DNA of 64,000 nt from Shewanella psychropiezotolerans (lineage in GTDB: Bacteria > Pseudomonadota > Gammaproteobacteria > Enterobacterales > Shewanellaceae). The position numbers were made by a program, and so were the translations under genes. The notes under the pieces were generated by a model. That model saw only the letters and a list, made by a program, of their open reading frames with translations. It did no database searches and had not been told where the DNA came from. The stretch spans positions 4,394,001 through 4,458,000 of the forward strand of contig NZ_CP041614.1 of assembly GCF_007197555.1 (NCBI RefSeq), read 5' to 3'. This document shows, piece by piece, positions 45,543-54,869 of this stretch. The first letter of the stretch is position 1, and each line of letters starts with the position of its first letter.

Positions 45543-46180
45543 ATGAAAATTGCAGTCATAGGCGCATCGGGTTGGATTGGCAGCCATATCGTTACAGAAG
45601 CTAAAAACCGAGGCCATCAGGTTATCGCCTTAGTGCGGGACACAACTAAGATCACAGATACCGACATAGAAGCTCGCCGCTTCGATCTACTCAATAGCCA
45701 GGCAGATTTAGCCACAGCGGTAAAAGGCGCCGATGTGGTCATCTCGGCTATCGGCGGACGCGCAGCCGGTAACCATGGCATAGTCTCTAAAACGGCTGAG
45801 AAGTTACTATCCGAGCTGCCTCACGCTCACATTGAGCGACTATTATGGGTTGGCGGTGCAGGCTCTCTGGAAGTCGCGCCCAATGTTCAACTGGTAGATA
45901 CCCCTGAATTTCCTGCAGAATATCACACAGAGTCAATTGAGATGGGTAAGGCTCTCGAGGTATTTCGCCAGAGTAATAGTCCAATTAACTGGACCTTTAT
46001 CAGCCCGGCGGCGCTGATTTTCCCAGGAGAAAAACAAGCTCAATATCGTGTGGGGGAGAACAGTTACTCACAGATGCAGAAGGCAATAGCAAGATTTCGG
46101 TGAGTGATTATGCACTGGCCATGATCGATGAAGTCGAGACAGGCAAGTATCCGCGGCAACGTATCGGGGTCGCCTATTAA
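45543..46180 (+). pseudogene. NAD(P)-binding (NmrA-like) oxidoreductase, frameshifted near the end
   Basis: Rossmann start KIAVIGASGWIGSHIV, then VVISAIGGR and WTFISPAALIFPG, as in atypical short-chain dehydrogenases/NAD(P)H-binding proteins (about 212 residues). As sequenced it stops at 46103; adding one T in the TT at 46064-46065 gives LLTDAEGNSKISVSDYALAM and a stop at 46178. Only this 1-bp lesion is seen. Divergent LysR gene is its probable regulator. Confidence 0.8.
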
Positions 46181-46203
46181 TAGATGATGATCATAAGAAA
46201 GAC

Positions 46204-46236
46204 AAAAGGTCAGCGTGACAAATACACTGACCTTTT
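46204..46236 (+). terminator. intrinsic terminator after the NmrA-like gene
   Basis: Arms AAAAGGTCAG and CTGACCTTTT with a 13-nt loop that can pair further (GTG/CAC). 24 bp past the restored stop codon at 46180, supporting that stop as the real gene end. Confidence 0.75.
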
Positions 46237-46361
46237 CACTCTTATCGATAACGAATTTCGTCAGCTAACGGCTACTGAGAAGTTAGTCTCGACGATATCG
46301 GTTCGCAGATGCTTTATCTGTTGCTATTCATCCGCATTCAAACAATCTTTTAGAGGCTGCA

Positions 46362-46970
46362 TTACTCTTCTAGACCTGCGACGGCCTGATATACAGCACC
46401 ATTTTTCTGTCCGCTAACACTGGCAACATAATAGGCAGCAAGCTCATCGGCTGGCATACCTGTACTGCTGTCCATACCCAGCATCTCCATCGTCTCTTTA
46501 ACAAAGCTTGGGCTCACGACGTTAAGCCTTTTACCGTCGATTAACTCAAGTGCTGCAGCGCCAACGAAACCATTGACCGCCGCAGTCGCCATAGAGATAG
46601 CAGCCGTCCCTAGTGAAGGATTATCAGATGACTGACCCGAAGTTAAGGTAATAGAGCCCCCGTAATTAAGATATTCAAGCCCTATTCGTACCAGATTAAC
46701 CTGCCCCATCACCTTACTGTCCAGCACAGTCTGGTAACCAGAATCAGGCATGTCCGCAAGACTCCCCATGGCGCCATTGCCCGCCATGCTCACTACGGCA
46801 TCCACCATGCCCACCTGCTCAAACAAGGCTCGAATCGAGTCTTTGCTTTGAGTATCGACAGTAATATCACCTCGGCTATGGCCCACTGAGATAACATCAT
46901 GATCCTTTGCTAAACAATTAACCACTGCCTTACCGATAATGCCGTTCGCACCAATTGCTAAAATTTTCAT
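46362..46970 (-). CDS. short-chain dehydrogenase/reductase
   Basis: 202 residues with the cofactor loop IGANGIIGKAVV, the SMAGNGAMG stretch and LTSGQSS in place of the usual catalytic Ser region. The Tyr of a YxxxK motif is not obvious (the site reads ISMATAAVNGF), so activity may differ from standard enzymes. AGAAGGA precedes the ATG. Divergent from the LysR gene at 47162, its likely regulator. Confidence 0.85.
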   Translation of the reverse strand: MKILAIGANGIIGKAVVNCLAKDHDVISVGHSRGDITVDTQSKDSIRALFEQVGMVDAVVSMAGNGAMGSLADMPDSGYQTVLDSKVMGQVNLVRIGLEYLNYGGSITLTSGQSSDNPSLGTAAISMATAAVNGFVGAAALELIDGKRLNVVSPSFVKETMEMLGMDSSTGMPADELAAYYVASVSGQKNGAVYQAVAGLEE

Positions 46971-47161
46971 TGTTTTTGCTTCCTTCTAATTAGAGTCAAT
47001 TCTTGTATATAGATTAAAATTCGATTTGTTGTCACCCATTCACCAAGCGAGTCTTCAATTCATATTTAATCGATGTCGCTGCTCGAATGAGATAACTTTA
47101 AGGCATCACCTGTTCACAAAAAAGCATAGCTTTTAGCACAAGATGGTCATATTATTAGACC

Positions 47162-48013
47162 ATGGTGAATTTAGAACATCTTCAGGTTATCAATACCATC
47201 TGTGCAGAAGGCAGCTTTCAGAAAGCCAGCGAGAAACTACATAAGGTGCGCTCGGCTGTGTCCTACTCAGTAAAACAGGTCGAGTCTTATTACGATATTC
47301 AGATCTTTAATCGTCAAACCTATCGACCTGAACTCACGGCAGACGGAAAACTCTTAATTGTAAAAATTAGGCAGCTACTCAAGCAGGCCAGTGATTTTGA
47401 AACCTACGTGAATGAGCTAAAGGGTGAGTGTGAGACAGAGTTACGCTTTGGGGTGAGCTCCAACTTCCCTCTGGATAGAATCACTGAGCTGCTGCTCGAA
47501 TTGAAGCAAACGTTCCCGAGCACCACGATTCATCTGGAAATTGAAGTCGCATCAGGCGAGAGAATGTTACTGGATGAAAAGGTCGATATTGCAATCTATG
47601 GTGCCCCGTTTAAAAATAAAGCGGTGGACTATAACCTAATCGATACCATGAATATCCCTCTGCTAATATCTAAGCTGCTCCCCCTTAAAGATCTCAATAA
47701 AGTGACAGAAGATGAGCTTGCCGCTTATCCTCAGGTGATAGTCAAATCGACCGACAGTAAATCACCGGATACCAGTTTTATTGATGCTACTCTTAAGTGG
47801 TATGTCACCGACCTTCATACAAAAAAGACCTTAATCACTCAAGGTCTGGGCTGGGGACGACTGCCTGAACATCTGGTTAAGAAAGAGCTGGAAAGCGGGG
47901 ACTTGATCACACTGGATACCTTAGGAGAGTTCAAACTTCCTATGTATGTCTCTAAACTAAAAAACAGAGCATTAGGGCCTGTCGCCCTTAAGATTTGGAA
48001 TTATTTTCAATAG
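47162..48013 (+). CDS. LysR-family transcriptional regulator
   Basis: Helix-turn-helix in the first 60 residues (GSFQKASEKLHKVRSAVSYS) and effector domain with LRFGVSSNFP and VDIAIYGAPF. 283 residues. Divergent from the short-chain dehydrogenase, 191 bp apart. Ligand unknown. Confidence 0.87.
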   Translation: MVNLEHLQVINTICAEGSFQKASEKLHKVRSAVSYSVKQVESYYDIQIFNRQTYRPELTADGKLLIVKIRQLLKQASDFETYVNELKGECETELRFGVSSNFPLDRITELLLELKQTFPSTTIHLEIEVASGERMLLDEKVDIAIYGAPFKNKAVDYNLIDTMNIPLLISKLLPLKDLNKVTEDELAAYPQVIVKSTDSKSPDTSFIDATLKWYVTDLHTKKTLITQGLGWGRLPEHLVKKELESGDLITLDTLGEFKLPMYVSKLKNRALGPVALKIWNYFQ

Positions 48014-48100
48014 AATCACCTCTTCAAATGATGTTCAGAACATCACCCGGTTCTGTTTTATCTACATAGTTGGCTCATTGAGAAACAAGAGGAGATACAG

Positions 48101-48865
48101 ATGCACCCAAGCGTTTGGCTCAAACCCGGCATATTAATCATTTATGGCTCGGCGCTCGATACTGCCCCCCATAAGCACCATGCGATTCAACTGATATTGC
48201 CAAGCCCAAACGCCTCTTATCAGCTAAATAATACAGCTGGAACTGGTGCGCTGGTGATCGATGCCGACGTGGAGCACCAACTTTCCATGGCATCTGGCTG
48301 GATACTCCTGATCGAACCTCTGAGCCATTGGGGGAAAGCCCTGCAAGAGAAGCTTGCTGGCCGCCCTACATGCGACATAGAGCAGCAATCATCCACTATG
48401 CCATCAATTGCAGGCAGCGACGACCAGCCCTTTCCCCTATTAACACCACTCTTTGAACAGCTAGGTCTAGGCAGTTATCCCAACACATTCACCAGTCAGC
48501 CCACAGACAAACGTATACAGAGTCTGGTTTCGCAACTGGACAAGTGCATTAATGGCGATTGCGTTAAGCCCAGCAATTGGCGGGCTGCGCAGGTTGCAGA
48601 GCAACTAGCTCTATCTGAGAGTCGTTTTCTCCATCTATTTCGCGAGGAGATGGCCATAGCCTGGCGCCCCTACTTGCTATGGCGTCGAATGTTCTGCGCC
48701 ATTAATGCCTTAAAACAAGGTAGCAATGCAACTCAGGCCGCTTACTTAGCAGGCTTTGCCGACAGTGCTCACTTAAGCCGGACATTTAAAAATAATTTCG
48801 GCATGACAATTCGCCAAGCATTAGCCCTACTCCAGCTTAAATCCTATTCCAACTTAAATAAATAA
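48101..48865 (+). CDS. AraC-family transcriptional regulator
   Basis: A degenerate cupin-like N-terminal domain (ALDTAPHKHHAIQLIL) and a C-terminal double helix-turn-helix: QVAEQLALSESRFLHLFREE and AAYLAGFADSAHLSRTFKNN with FGMTIRQAL. 254 residues. GGAG 7 nt before ATG. The transglutaminase-like gene follows by 128 bp and may be its target. Confidence 0.88.
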   Translation: MHPSVWLKPGILIIYGSALDTAPHKHHAIQLILPSPNASYQLNNTAGTGALVIDADVEHQLSMASGWILLIEPLSHWGKALQEKLAGRPTCDIEQQSSTMPSIAGSDDQPFPLLTPLFEQLGLGSYPNTFTSQPTDKRIQSLVSQLDKCINGDCVKPSNWRAAQVAEQLALSESRFLHLFREEMAIAWRPYLLWRRMFCAINALKQGSNATQAAYLAGFADSAHLSRTFKNNFGMTIRQALALLQLKSYSNLNK

Positions 48866-48992
48866 GCTAAATATCCAATCACCCAAACTACCGCTTATCC
48901 GATCAAGTTAGCCAGTTTATTCAATTTATCTGCAGCACTAGCTTCTAATATCGACTCATACCCAGCGTACAGATTTGATATTGGAGATACCC

Positions 48993-49727
48993 ATGACAAC
49001 AACAGCAAAGCAAAACGAGATAACTAAACAGCATCTACAAACCACTGCCATGTTAGATTGTAAGCATCCGAGTATTCAGAGCCTAGTCGATAAACGAGAC
49101 TGGGCACAGCTGAGCCAATATGATGCTATCGGCGCAATATATACCTATGTCCGTGATGAGATTCAGTTCGGCTATAATGCCGATGACCGCTTATCTGCCA
49201 GCCAAGTATTAAAAGATGGCTACGGCCAGTGCAATACTAAAGGCACCTTGCTTATGGCGCTGTTTCGGGCGGTAGGAATTCCCAGCCGTTTTCACGGTTT
49301 TACCATCTTTAACGAGCTCCAGCGCGGCGCTATTCCTAACTACCTATTTTGGATAGCACCAAAACGGATCATCCATAGTTGGGTGGAAGTAGAGCTAGAT
49401 AATCGCTGGATAAACTTAGAGGGTTATATTATTGATAGTGACTACCTTGCCCAAGTACAGCAGAGTTTTGGTAAGCAGTGTCAGCAGTTTTCCGGCTTTG
49501 GTATTGCGACTAAAAGCCTATCAAACCCGGATATCGACTGGCGGGGTGAGGATACCTATATTCAAAGCGAGGGGATAGCCGATGATTTTGGTTTGTATAT
49601 TCAACCCGATGATTTCTACAAGAGTTATGGCAGTAACCTATCAGGGATAAAGAAATTCCTATTTCGTTACCTGCTACGCCATTTGATGAATGCGAATGTT
49701 AACCGTATCCGAGCTAAAGGCATTTAA
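48993..49727 (+). CDS. transglutaminase-like protein
   Basis: Transglutaminase/protease-like core: catalytic Cys in DGYGQCNTKG and His in IIHSWVEVELDNRWINLEGY. Start at 48993 (MTTTAKQ) with GGAG 6-7 nt upstream; the frame opens at 48975. No signal peptide, 244 residues. Reaction unknown; such proteins may be peptidases or cross-linking enzymes. Confidence 0.82.
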   Translation: MTTTAKQNEITKQHLQTTAMLDCKHPSIQSLVDKRDWAQLSQYDAIGAIYTYVRDEIQFGYNADDRLSASQVLKDGYGQCNTKGTLLMALFRAVGIPSRFHGFTIFNELQRGAIPNYLFWIAPKRIIHSWVEVELDNRWINLEGYIIDSDYLAQVQQSFGKQCQQFSGFGIATKSLSNPDIDWRGEDTYIQSEGIADDFGLYIQPDDFYKSYGSNLSGIKKFLFRYLLRHLMNANVNRIRAKGI

Positions 49728-49804
49728 AACTAAATCACGTGACATTAGCCTAACGATCTAGAGTGTCGACATTCCAAGCGGGGATAGTCGACAGCTGATA
49801 ACCC

Positions 49805-50402
49805 ACTAGCCAATCCGCCTAGCAAGGTCTTCAACTACATTGAGTGCCTATTCCAGCTGAGCCTTGGTCACATAAGACGCGGGTCCAAATCTTAGTTGGT
49901 TGCCGCGACTGTCACACAAAATGCCTCTTTCAGCCAGTTGTTATACCCAGTCGCTCGCTTTGGCAGTGGTTAAAGATAAGAAGCCGGCATTGTTAGCCAT
50001 AGTATGGGATGGCAGTGCTAGGCAGCCGTTACTGAGTCCCATGGCTTCACCTTGCCATAGTTGTGTTATCTGTTGCTGACTGATTTCCCTAAGCTTGGTA
50101 TCCGTGAGGTTCTGAGCTTCGAAGAAATCGAATACTTCTGCCGCGCGGTAATGACTCACAGGATCATAGGTTGAACCCGCAAAGGCACTCTGACCCGGAC
50201 CAAACCCCACTTTGCCAGGAGCCTGGTCAAGTACATCAAACTCGGCATACCAAGCGGTAATAATAGGGCTGCCTTGATAGTTCTGCGGAATCCGCATCAT
50301 GCAGTTACCCTCACCTGCTTGGCAGTACTTATAGCCACCAGCAACCACAGATGCCGACGCTAACTGCCACTCATTGAGATTGAAAGGCACCATATTCAGT
50401 GC
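49805..50402 (-). pseudogene. truncated copy of the kynureninase-like gene (3' half)
   Basis: About 600 bp nearly identical by eye (roughly nine in ten bases or better) to 53600-54200 of the intact gene at 53600-54787. It begins at the stop codon and ends abruptly at TTCAGTGCA. It has a TCA to TAA nonsense change (within 49941-49945 region), a 3-bp deletion near 50049 and no N-terminal half, so it cannot make an enzyme. The 150-codon open frame at 49941-50393 is all that remains. Confidence 0.92.
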
Positions 50403-50500
50403 ATTCTCCCTCCTGAATATTCTTTACCGCGCTACTCAATTCATATCCCGCCAGCTTGAGCCACAGTTCGCCTGATGGATCACAATAAACAGCATCTCAT
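50403..50500 (-). pseudogene. fragment of the tryptophan 2,3-dioxygenase gene
   Basis: About 100 bp match the N-terminal coding part of the intact dioxygenase (about 55482-55580), for example CTCCCTCCTGAATATTCTT and CATCTCATCATG, with about four in five bases alike and a small deletion. It is joined directly to the kynureninase fragment, so some 1.3 kb present in the intact pair (kynureninase 5' half plus dioxygenase 3' half) is missing. Confidence 0.85.
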
Positions 50501-50980
50501 CATGCTTTGTAGGATATTTTTCAGACGCATACATGACAGAGTCATTCGAAAATAACTTACGAACTATAAGCGCATCATGCTACTCGGAATATCGAAGAAC
50601 TATATAGATACGTTCGCCCACAAATTGGGAGTTGGTATCTGAGGCTAGAATATCAACCTAAAGTGGCCACCCAGAAAATCTTTAACTAAATTTATTGGCA
50701 TATTTTGCGCAAGTCATATTCATATTGGTTCAGCAGATCTAATCGTCCAGGATAACTTACTAGCCAGAGATACACCTCAACTTCAAATGTTGAAACTCCT
50801 CTAAAATCTGTCACAGCGCTTGATTTCAATATCCCCAGCATAGGTCAAAACTCGCCTTTTCTTAAGGTGAGATTCAAAAATTTTAGTGTCAACCAAAACT
50901 CAGGATCTTGTACATGACGAAACACTTGCAGCCTACTCAGGTTCAAATTATCCACAGAGATTATGAAACGGAAGCGTAAT
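50501..50980 (-). pseudogene. decayed LysR-type regulator gene
   Basis: Matches 44890-45370 of the intact LysR gene throughout at perhaps two bases in three, with stops and indels. The best preserved piece reads NLNLSRLQVFRHVQDPEFWL, against NLSLSRLQVSRHVQDLESWL in the intact protein. Both ends are missing. It abuts the dioxygenase fragment. Greater divergence than the kynureninase copy implies a separate, older event or a different parent. Confidence 0.8.
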
Positions 50981-51295
50981 ATTGTAAAGTGAATCGATGT
51001 TAGAGTTTTGAAGTATAAGCATACTGACCAATTGCATTTCCGAGACAATGAAAAGTTTAAACTTTAATTTTTATTGAATTACAATAAGCTACAACATTAA
51101 TTAATTCCCATGCAGACACTAGGAGATATAATTCATTACACCTAACCTTTTTGTTTCCCAAATGTAATTAACATTGTCAACATCCCCCCTAGCCAACTAT
51201 CATAGTGAATTACACATTTTCGATAAAACCGAAACTAAACACATACCTGAACCTAATAACGATTTAAAAAAACCATTAAAACCAGAGTCCATCAA

Positions 51296-53092
51296 ATGAA
51301 AATATTGTTCTTTCTATTCTTTATATCCACTGCACCTTTGGCACATTATGATGATGCCTACCACCATAGTCGAGAAGACCTGCCGTATAAATCGACATGG
51401 ATGATTGACATCCCAGAATCAAAATCAATATATGAAATATCTATCCCAGGAACTCATAGATCTGGAAATATCTATGGTGGCCCAATAAATAAAACGCAAA
51501 CACTATCAATAACACAGCAGTTAAATTCAGGAATCCGTTTTTTGGATATAGAGCTTATACATAAATATGGTTCGTTCGTAGTTCCTGATGGGACGCTATT
51601 CCATGAAACTATGTTTGGTGAAATTCTAGATGAGGTTTCTTTGTTTTTGCTGCAGAACCCTTCTGAATTCATATTCATTAATGTGTCAGGATATGACAAA
51701 CATAAACATAAACATAACGACAGAAGCTTTAAAGACACATTCAATGACTATGTGAATCGATATTCAAATATAATTTGGAGTAATGATGGGATTATTCAAA
51801 CAATCGAGAGTGCAAGAGGGAAAATTGTTTTCATTCAAGACTTGCCAAATGTAAAAAATAATAAATTTGGAGTACCCTACTCTTCGTTTGACACTCAAGA
51901 TTCTAACTTTGTTTCCACAAATTGGAAGCTGTATAGCAAATGGGAGAAAGTAAAGTCTCAACTCATAAAATCCGACATAGTAAAAAGTAAAACCATGAAC
52001 TATTTAAATGCTTCAGGGGGGAGCTTTCCCTATTTTGTGGCTAGTGGTCATTCTAGCCCCGGTACTAATAGCCCTAGACTGGCGACTGGCTTAACGACTC
52101 CTTGGTGGAAACATTCTTATAAAGACTTCCCAAGGGTTAGTTGCTTCATAGGTTTTTGCACTATCGCTTTTGAAGGAACTAATGTATTAACAACTAATTG
52201 GATAGTAAAGCATCAACCTTCCTATACTGGCATTGTTGTTTCTGACTTCCCCGGAGTTAATTTGATTAACGCCGTAATTAACGCTAACTTTTCAACTCCC
52301 CCTCCCCCACCATTGGAAGATGCTCAAGTCGATTATATAACAGGAACAATTAATGGTAATGATGCTACATTTAATGTAAAACTCACAGCCCCAACAAGTC
52401 GCGAGAGAGTTTTATCTCTAAATTTCTCCAATGAAAATAACAGTGTTATTAATATCGATTTTAGTAGTTTATCTTATGTGAGTTATGATAAAGGACAAAC
52501 TTGGCCTATAATTTTAGACATTGACAATACCGAAAACCTACTTATACCTGAGGGCATAAATGAAATAACCATAAGAGCATTAACTTTAATTGACAGTAGC
52601 ATTGATGGAGATAAATTTATAACATTAAATGCTTGGTTAGATGAAATGCAACAAGACAAATCGAGTTATAGTATAGACATTAGTCGCTCTTACTCTGAAA
52701 ATAGCATCATGATTAGCGATATGCTTACGGACAAACAAGTATTAATTGAAGGGGATTCGAATACTAGTCAAATTATATTTGATCAAGCTACTTACCGTAA
52801 TACGCCTCTACACATTCAGCTCATCACTAACTCTGCACAAATCTGGAAGGACCTCCATGCTGATGTAGAGTTAATTTACATAGATTTGACTAGCACATAT
52901 CAATACGATATTAACTTAATAAACTTCAAAGTGTTAAACATTCCTAAGGATGTAAGTAAGGTTAAAGTAACTTACTATACTTTAGATGATAACATTCCAG
53001 AATCTCAAGAAGTTTTTTATTTTTCAGCTTGGATTTCAGGAGATAAAGAAAATTCTTTCACCGCCGAAACAACTATAATAGACAATGACTAA
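51296..53092 (+). CDS. secreted PI-PLC X-domain-like protein with Calx-beta-like repeats
   Basis: Signal peptide about 16 residues. Residues 35-330 resemble bacterial phosphatidylinositol phospholipase C: ISIPGTHRSGNI with His54, GIRFLDIELI, then LFLLQNPSEFIFINVSGY and YTGIVVSDFPG. By eye, three B. cereus catalytic positions differ (Asp33 to Arg, Arg69 to Glu, His82 to Asp), so activity is doubtful. A proline hinge (PPPPP) leads to about 260 residues with two Calx-beta-like modules (LLIPEGINEITI..., DDNIPESQEVFYF...). The gene is clearly AT-rich compared with its neighbours, suggesting transfer. Confidence 0.75.
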   Translation: MKILFFLFFISTAPLAHYDDAYHHSREDLPYKSTWMIDIPESKSIYEISIPGTHRSGNIYGGPINKTQTLSITQQLNSGIRFLDIELIHKYGSFVVPDGTLFHETMFGEILDEVSLFLLQNPSEFIFINVSGYDKHKHKHNDRSFKDTFNDYVNRYSNIIWSNDGIIQTIESARGKIVFIQDLPNVKNNKFGVPYSSFDTQDSNFVSTNWKLYSKWEKVKSQLIKSDIVKSKTMNYLNASGGSFPYFVASGHSSPGTNSPRLATGLTTPWWKHSYKDFPRVSCFIGFCTIAFEGTNVLTTNWIVKHQPSYTGIVVSDFPGVNLINAVINANFSTPPPPPLEDAQVDYITGTINGNDATFNVKLTAPTSRERVLSLNFSNENNSVINIDFSSLSYVSYDKGQTWPIILDIDNTENLLIPEGINEITIRALTLIDSSIDGDKFITLNAWLDEMQQDKSSYSIDISRSYSENSIMISDMLTDKQVLIEGDSNTSQIIFDQATYRNTPLHIQLITNSAQIWKDLHADVELIYIDLTSTYQYDINLINFKVLNIPKDVSKVKVTYYTLDDNIPESQEVFYFSAWISGDKENSFTAETTIIDND

Positions 53093-53599
53093 TGTAGATA
53101 CTATAGCTAGTCTTGTTATATCTTTGAAAAGAATAATCTGAGGTTATTATTCTTAACGTTCTACAGGCCTAACATGTAGAGTCTTGGTTATCGATACTTT
53201 CTAGGTAACCAAGATTATTGCTAAGAACATAAAATACCTGAACAATAACAGAACTCATCGAGATTTATCAACAAAGCCAACTGACCATTATTTATTTGCT
53301 TCCAGCATAAACTCATGACTAAGATCCAGTCCGGAAATGTGTTTCTTTCTCGATGTAACGGTAATGAATTTGGAAATGAGATCTAAACAGATCCCCCTTG
53401 CGATAACCAAGATTAAACTAGCTATTAATACATACCTTAAACTATCATTTACAATAATCTAAAATTGGAATCTGATAACCCACTATCACATCAATATTGT
53501 GCTTAAGGGAGAGTCACTTTTAAGCGAGCAAAAAACTACACTGTATATATTGAGCATGGCTTTGTTCTTTCTTCCACACTTTTGCGCATTTAACAATAG
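53093..53599. other. non-coding AT-rich region
   Basis: About 500 bp without an open frame worth calling. CTGATAACCCACTA at 53472-53485 also occurs at 49795-49808, just outside the truncated kynureninase copy, which may mark the old edge of the duplication. A loose inverted repeat TTGGTTATCGATA...GGTAACCAAGATT (about 53184-53216) could be the terminator of the preceding gene. Confidence 0.5.
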
Positions 53600-54787
53600 C
53601 TAGCCAATCCGCTTTGCTAGATCTTCAACCACATTGAGTGCCTGTTCCAGCTGAGCCTTGGTCACATAAGGCGCGGGTCCAAATCTTAGTTGGTTGCCGC
53701 GACTGTCACACAAGATGCCTCTTTCAGCCAGTTGTGATACCCAGTCGCTCGCTTTGGCAGTGGTTAAAGATAAGAAGCCGGCATTGTTAGCCATAGTATG
53801 GGATGGCAGTGCTAGGCTGTCATTACTAAGTCCCATGGCTTCAATACCTTGCCATAGTTGTGTTATCTGTTGCTGACTGATCTCCCTAAGCTTGGTATCT
53901 GAAAGGTTCTGTGCTTCGAAGAAATCGAATACTTCTGCCCCGCGGTAATGACTCACAGGATCATAGGTTGAACCCGCAAATGCACTCTGACCTGGGCCGA
54001 AGTCCACTTTGCCAGGAGCCTGGTCAAGTACATCAAACTCGGCAAACCAACCGGTAATAATGGGACTGCCCTGATAGTTATGCGGGATCCGCATCATGCA
54101 GTTACCTTCACCTGCTTGGCAGTACTTATAGCCACCAGCGACCACAAATGCCGAGTCTAATTGCCATAAACTGAGATTAAAGGGCACCACATTCAGTGCA
54201 TGATAGGCATCCACTAAACAGGGAATATTCAAACTGGCAGCGGCTTTGGCGACGACTCCAACATCTTTGAAAATCTCACTGGTAGCAAAAAATACCGCAG
54301 AAACCATAACAGCATCGGTTTTGTCATCTAGCTTGTCGATGATTCGTTCGGCTAAGCTAGCGCTTGGCTGTACTGGCACCACTTCAATTTCAATATTCAG
54401 CGCTTTTAAACGATTCAGCTGCCTACGCAGCGAGTGAAACTCACCATCTGTGGTAACGATTTTTATCAGCCTGTTAGCCGGTCGTTTAAAGCAGCTCAGA
54501 TCCGACAAGAAGCGTAATAACAGCTCATGGGTAGAGGCGCCTAATGCGATCTGAGCATCGCGCTCACCCAGCAGCCTACGGTAAAAATCTCGTACTCTAT
54601 CGGCCTTTTCAAAGGCGGCCTGCCACTTATCATCGATATGTTTTGCCGCATCATCGAAGCACTTAAGTAAGCCTTGCTTGGCTACATCCGGCCAGGCTTG
54701 ATGTGAGTGTCCCGACAATAAAATACGTTCGCTAACCTTAAAATTTTCATAGTGAGGCTGCAGTGATAACGCGATATCCTGAGTCAT
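53600..54787 (-). CDS. kynureninase-like PLP enzyme
   Basis: Fold-type I PLP enzyme of the aminotransferase V/kynureninase group: PLP Lys in VAGGYKYCQAGEGNCM, phosphate site GASTHELLLRF, and LVDAYHALNVVPF containing the PLP-binding Asp. 395 residues. It lies 82 bp behind the tryptophan dioxygenase gene on the same strand, so it probably acts in tryptophan breakdown through kynurenine; a formamidase was not identified in the window. GGAG 8 nt before ATG. A truncated second copy lies at 49805-50402. Confidence 0.82.
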   Translation of the reverse strand: MTQDIALSLQPHYENFKVSERILLSGHSHQAWPDVAKQGLLKCFDDAAKHIDDKWQAAFEKADRVRDFYRRLLGERDAQIALGASTHELLLRFLSDLSCFKRPANRLIKIVTTDGEFHSLRRQLNRLKALNIEIEVVPVQPSASLAERIIDKLDDKTDAVMVSAVFFATSEIFKDVGVVAKAAASLNIPCLVDAYHALNVVPFNLSLWQLDSAFVVAGGYKYCQAGEGNCMMRIPHNYQGSPIITGWFAEFDVLDQAPGKVDFGPGQSAFAGSTYDPVSHYRGAEVFDFFEAQNLSDTKLREISQQQITQLWQGIEAMGLSNDSLALPSHTMANNAGFLSLTTAKASDWVSQLAERGILCDSRGNQLRFGPAPYVTKAQLEQALNVVEDLAKRIG

Positions 54788-54869
54788 GCTTTCTTCTCCA
54801 AATGCCGGTGCTGTTATTTTTATTGTTAATACAGATTAACAGTGCGTCTCTATCTGTATGAGTCAGTAC

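Noticed and set aside
46240..46417. Plus-strand frame between the NmrA-like and dehydrogenase genes (DNEFRQLTATEKL)
   Set aside because: It runs through a terminator and into the antisense of the dehydrogenase gene, with no start signal.
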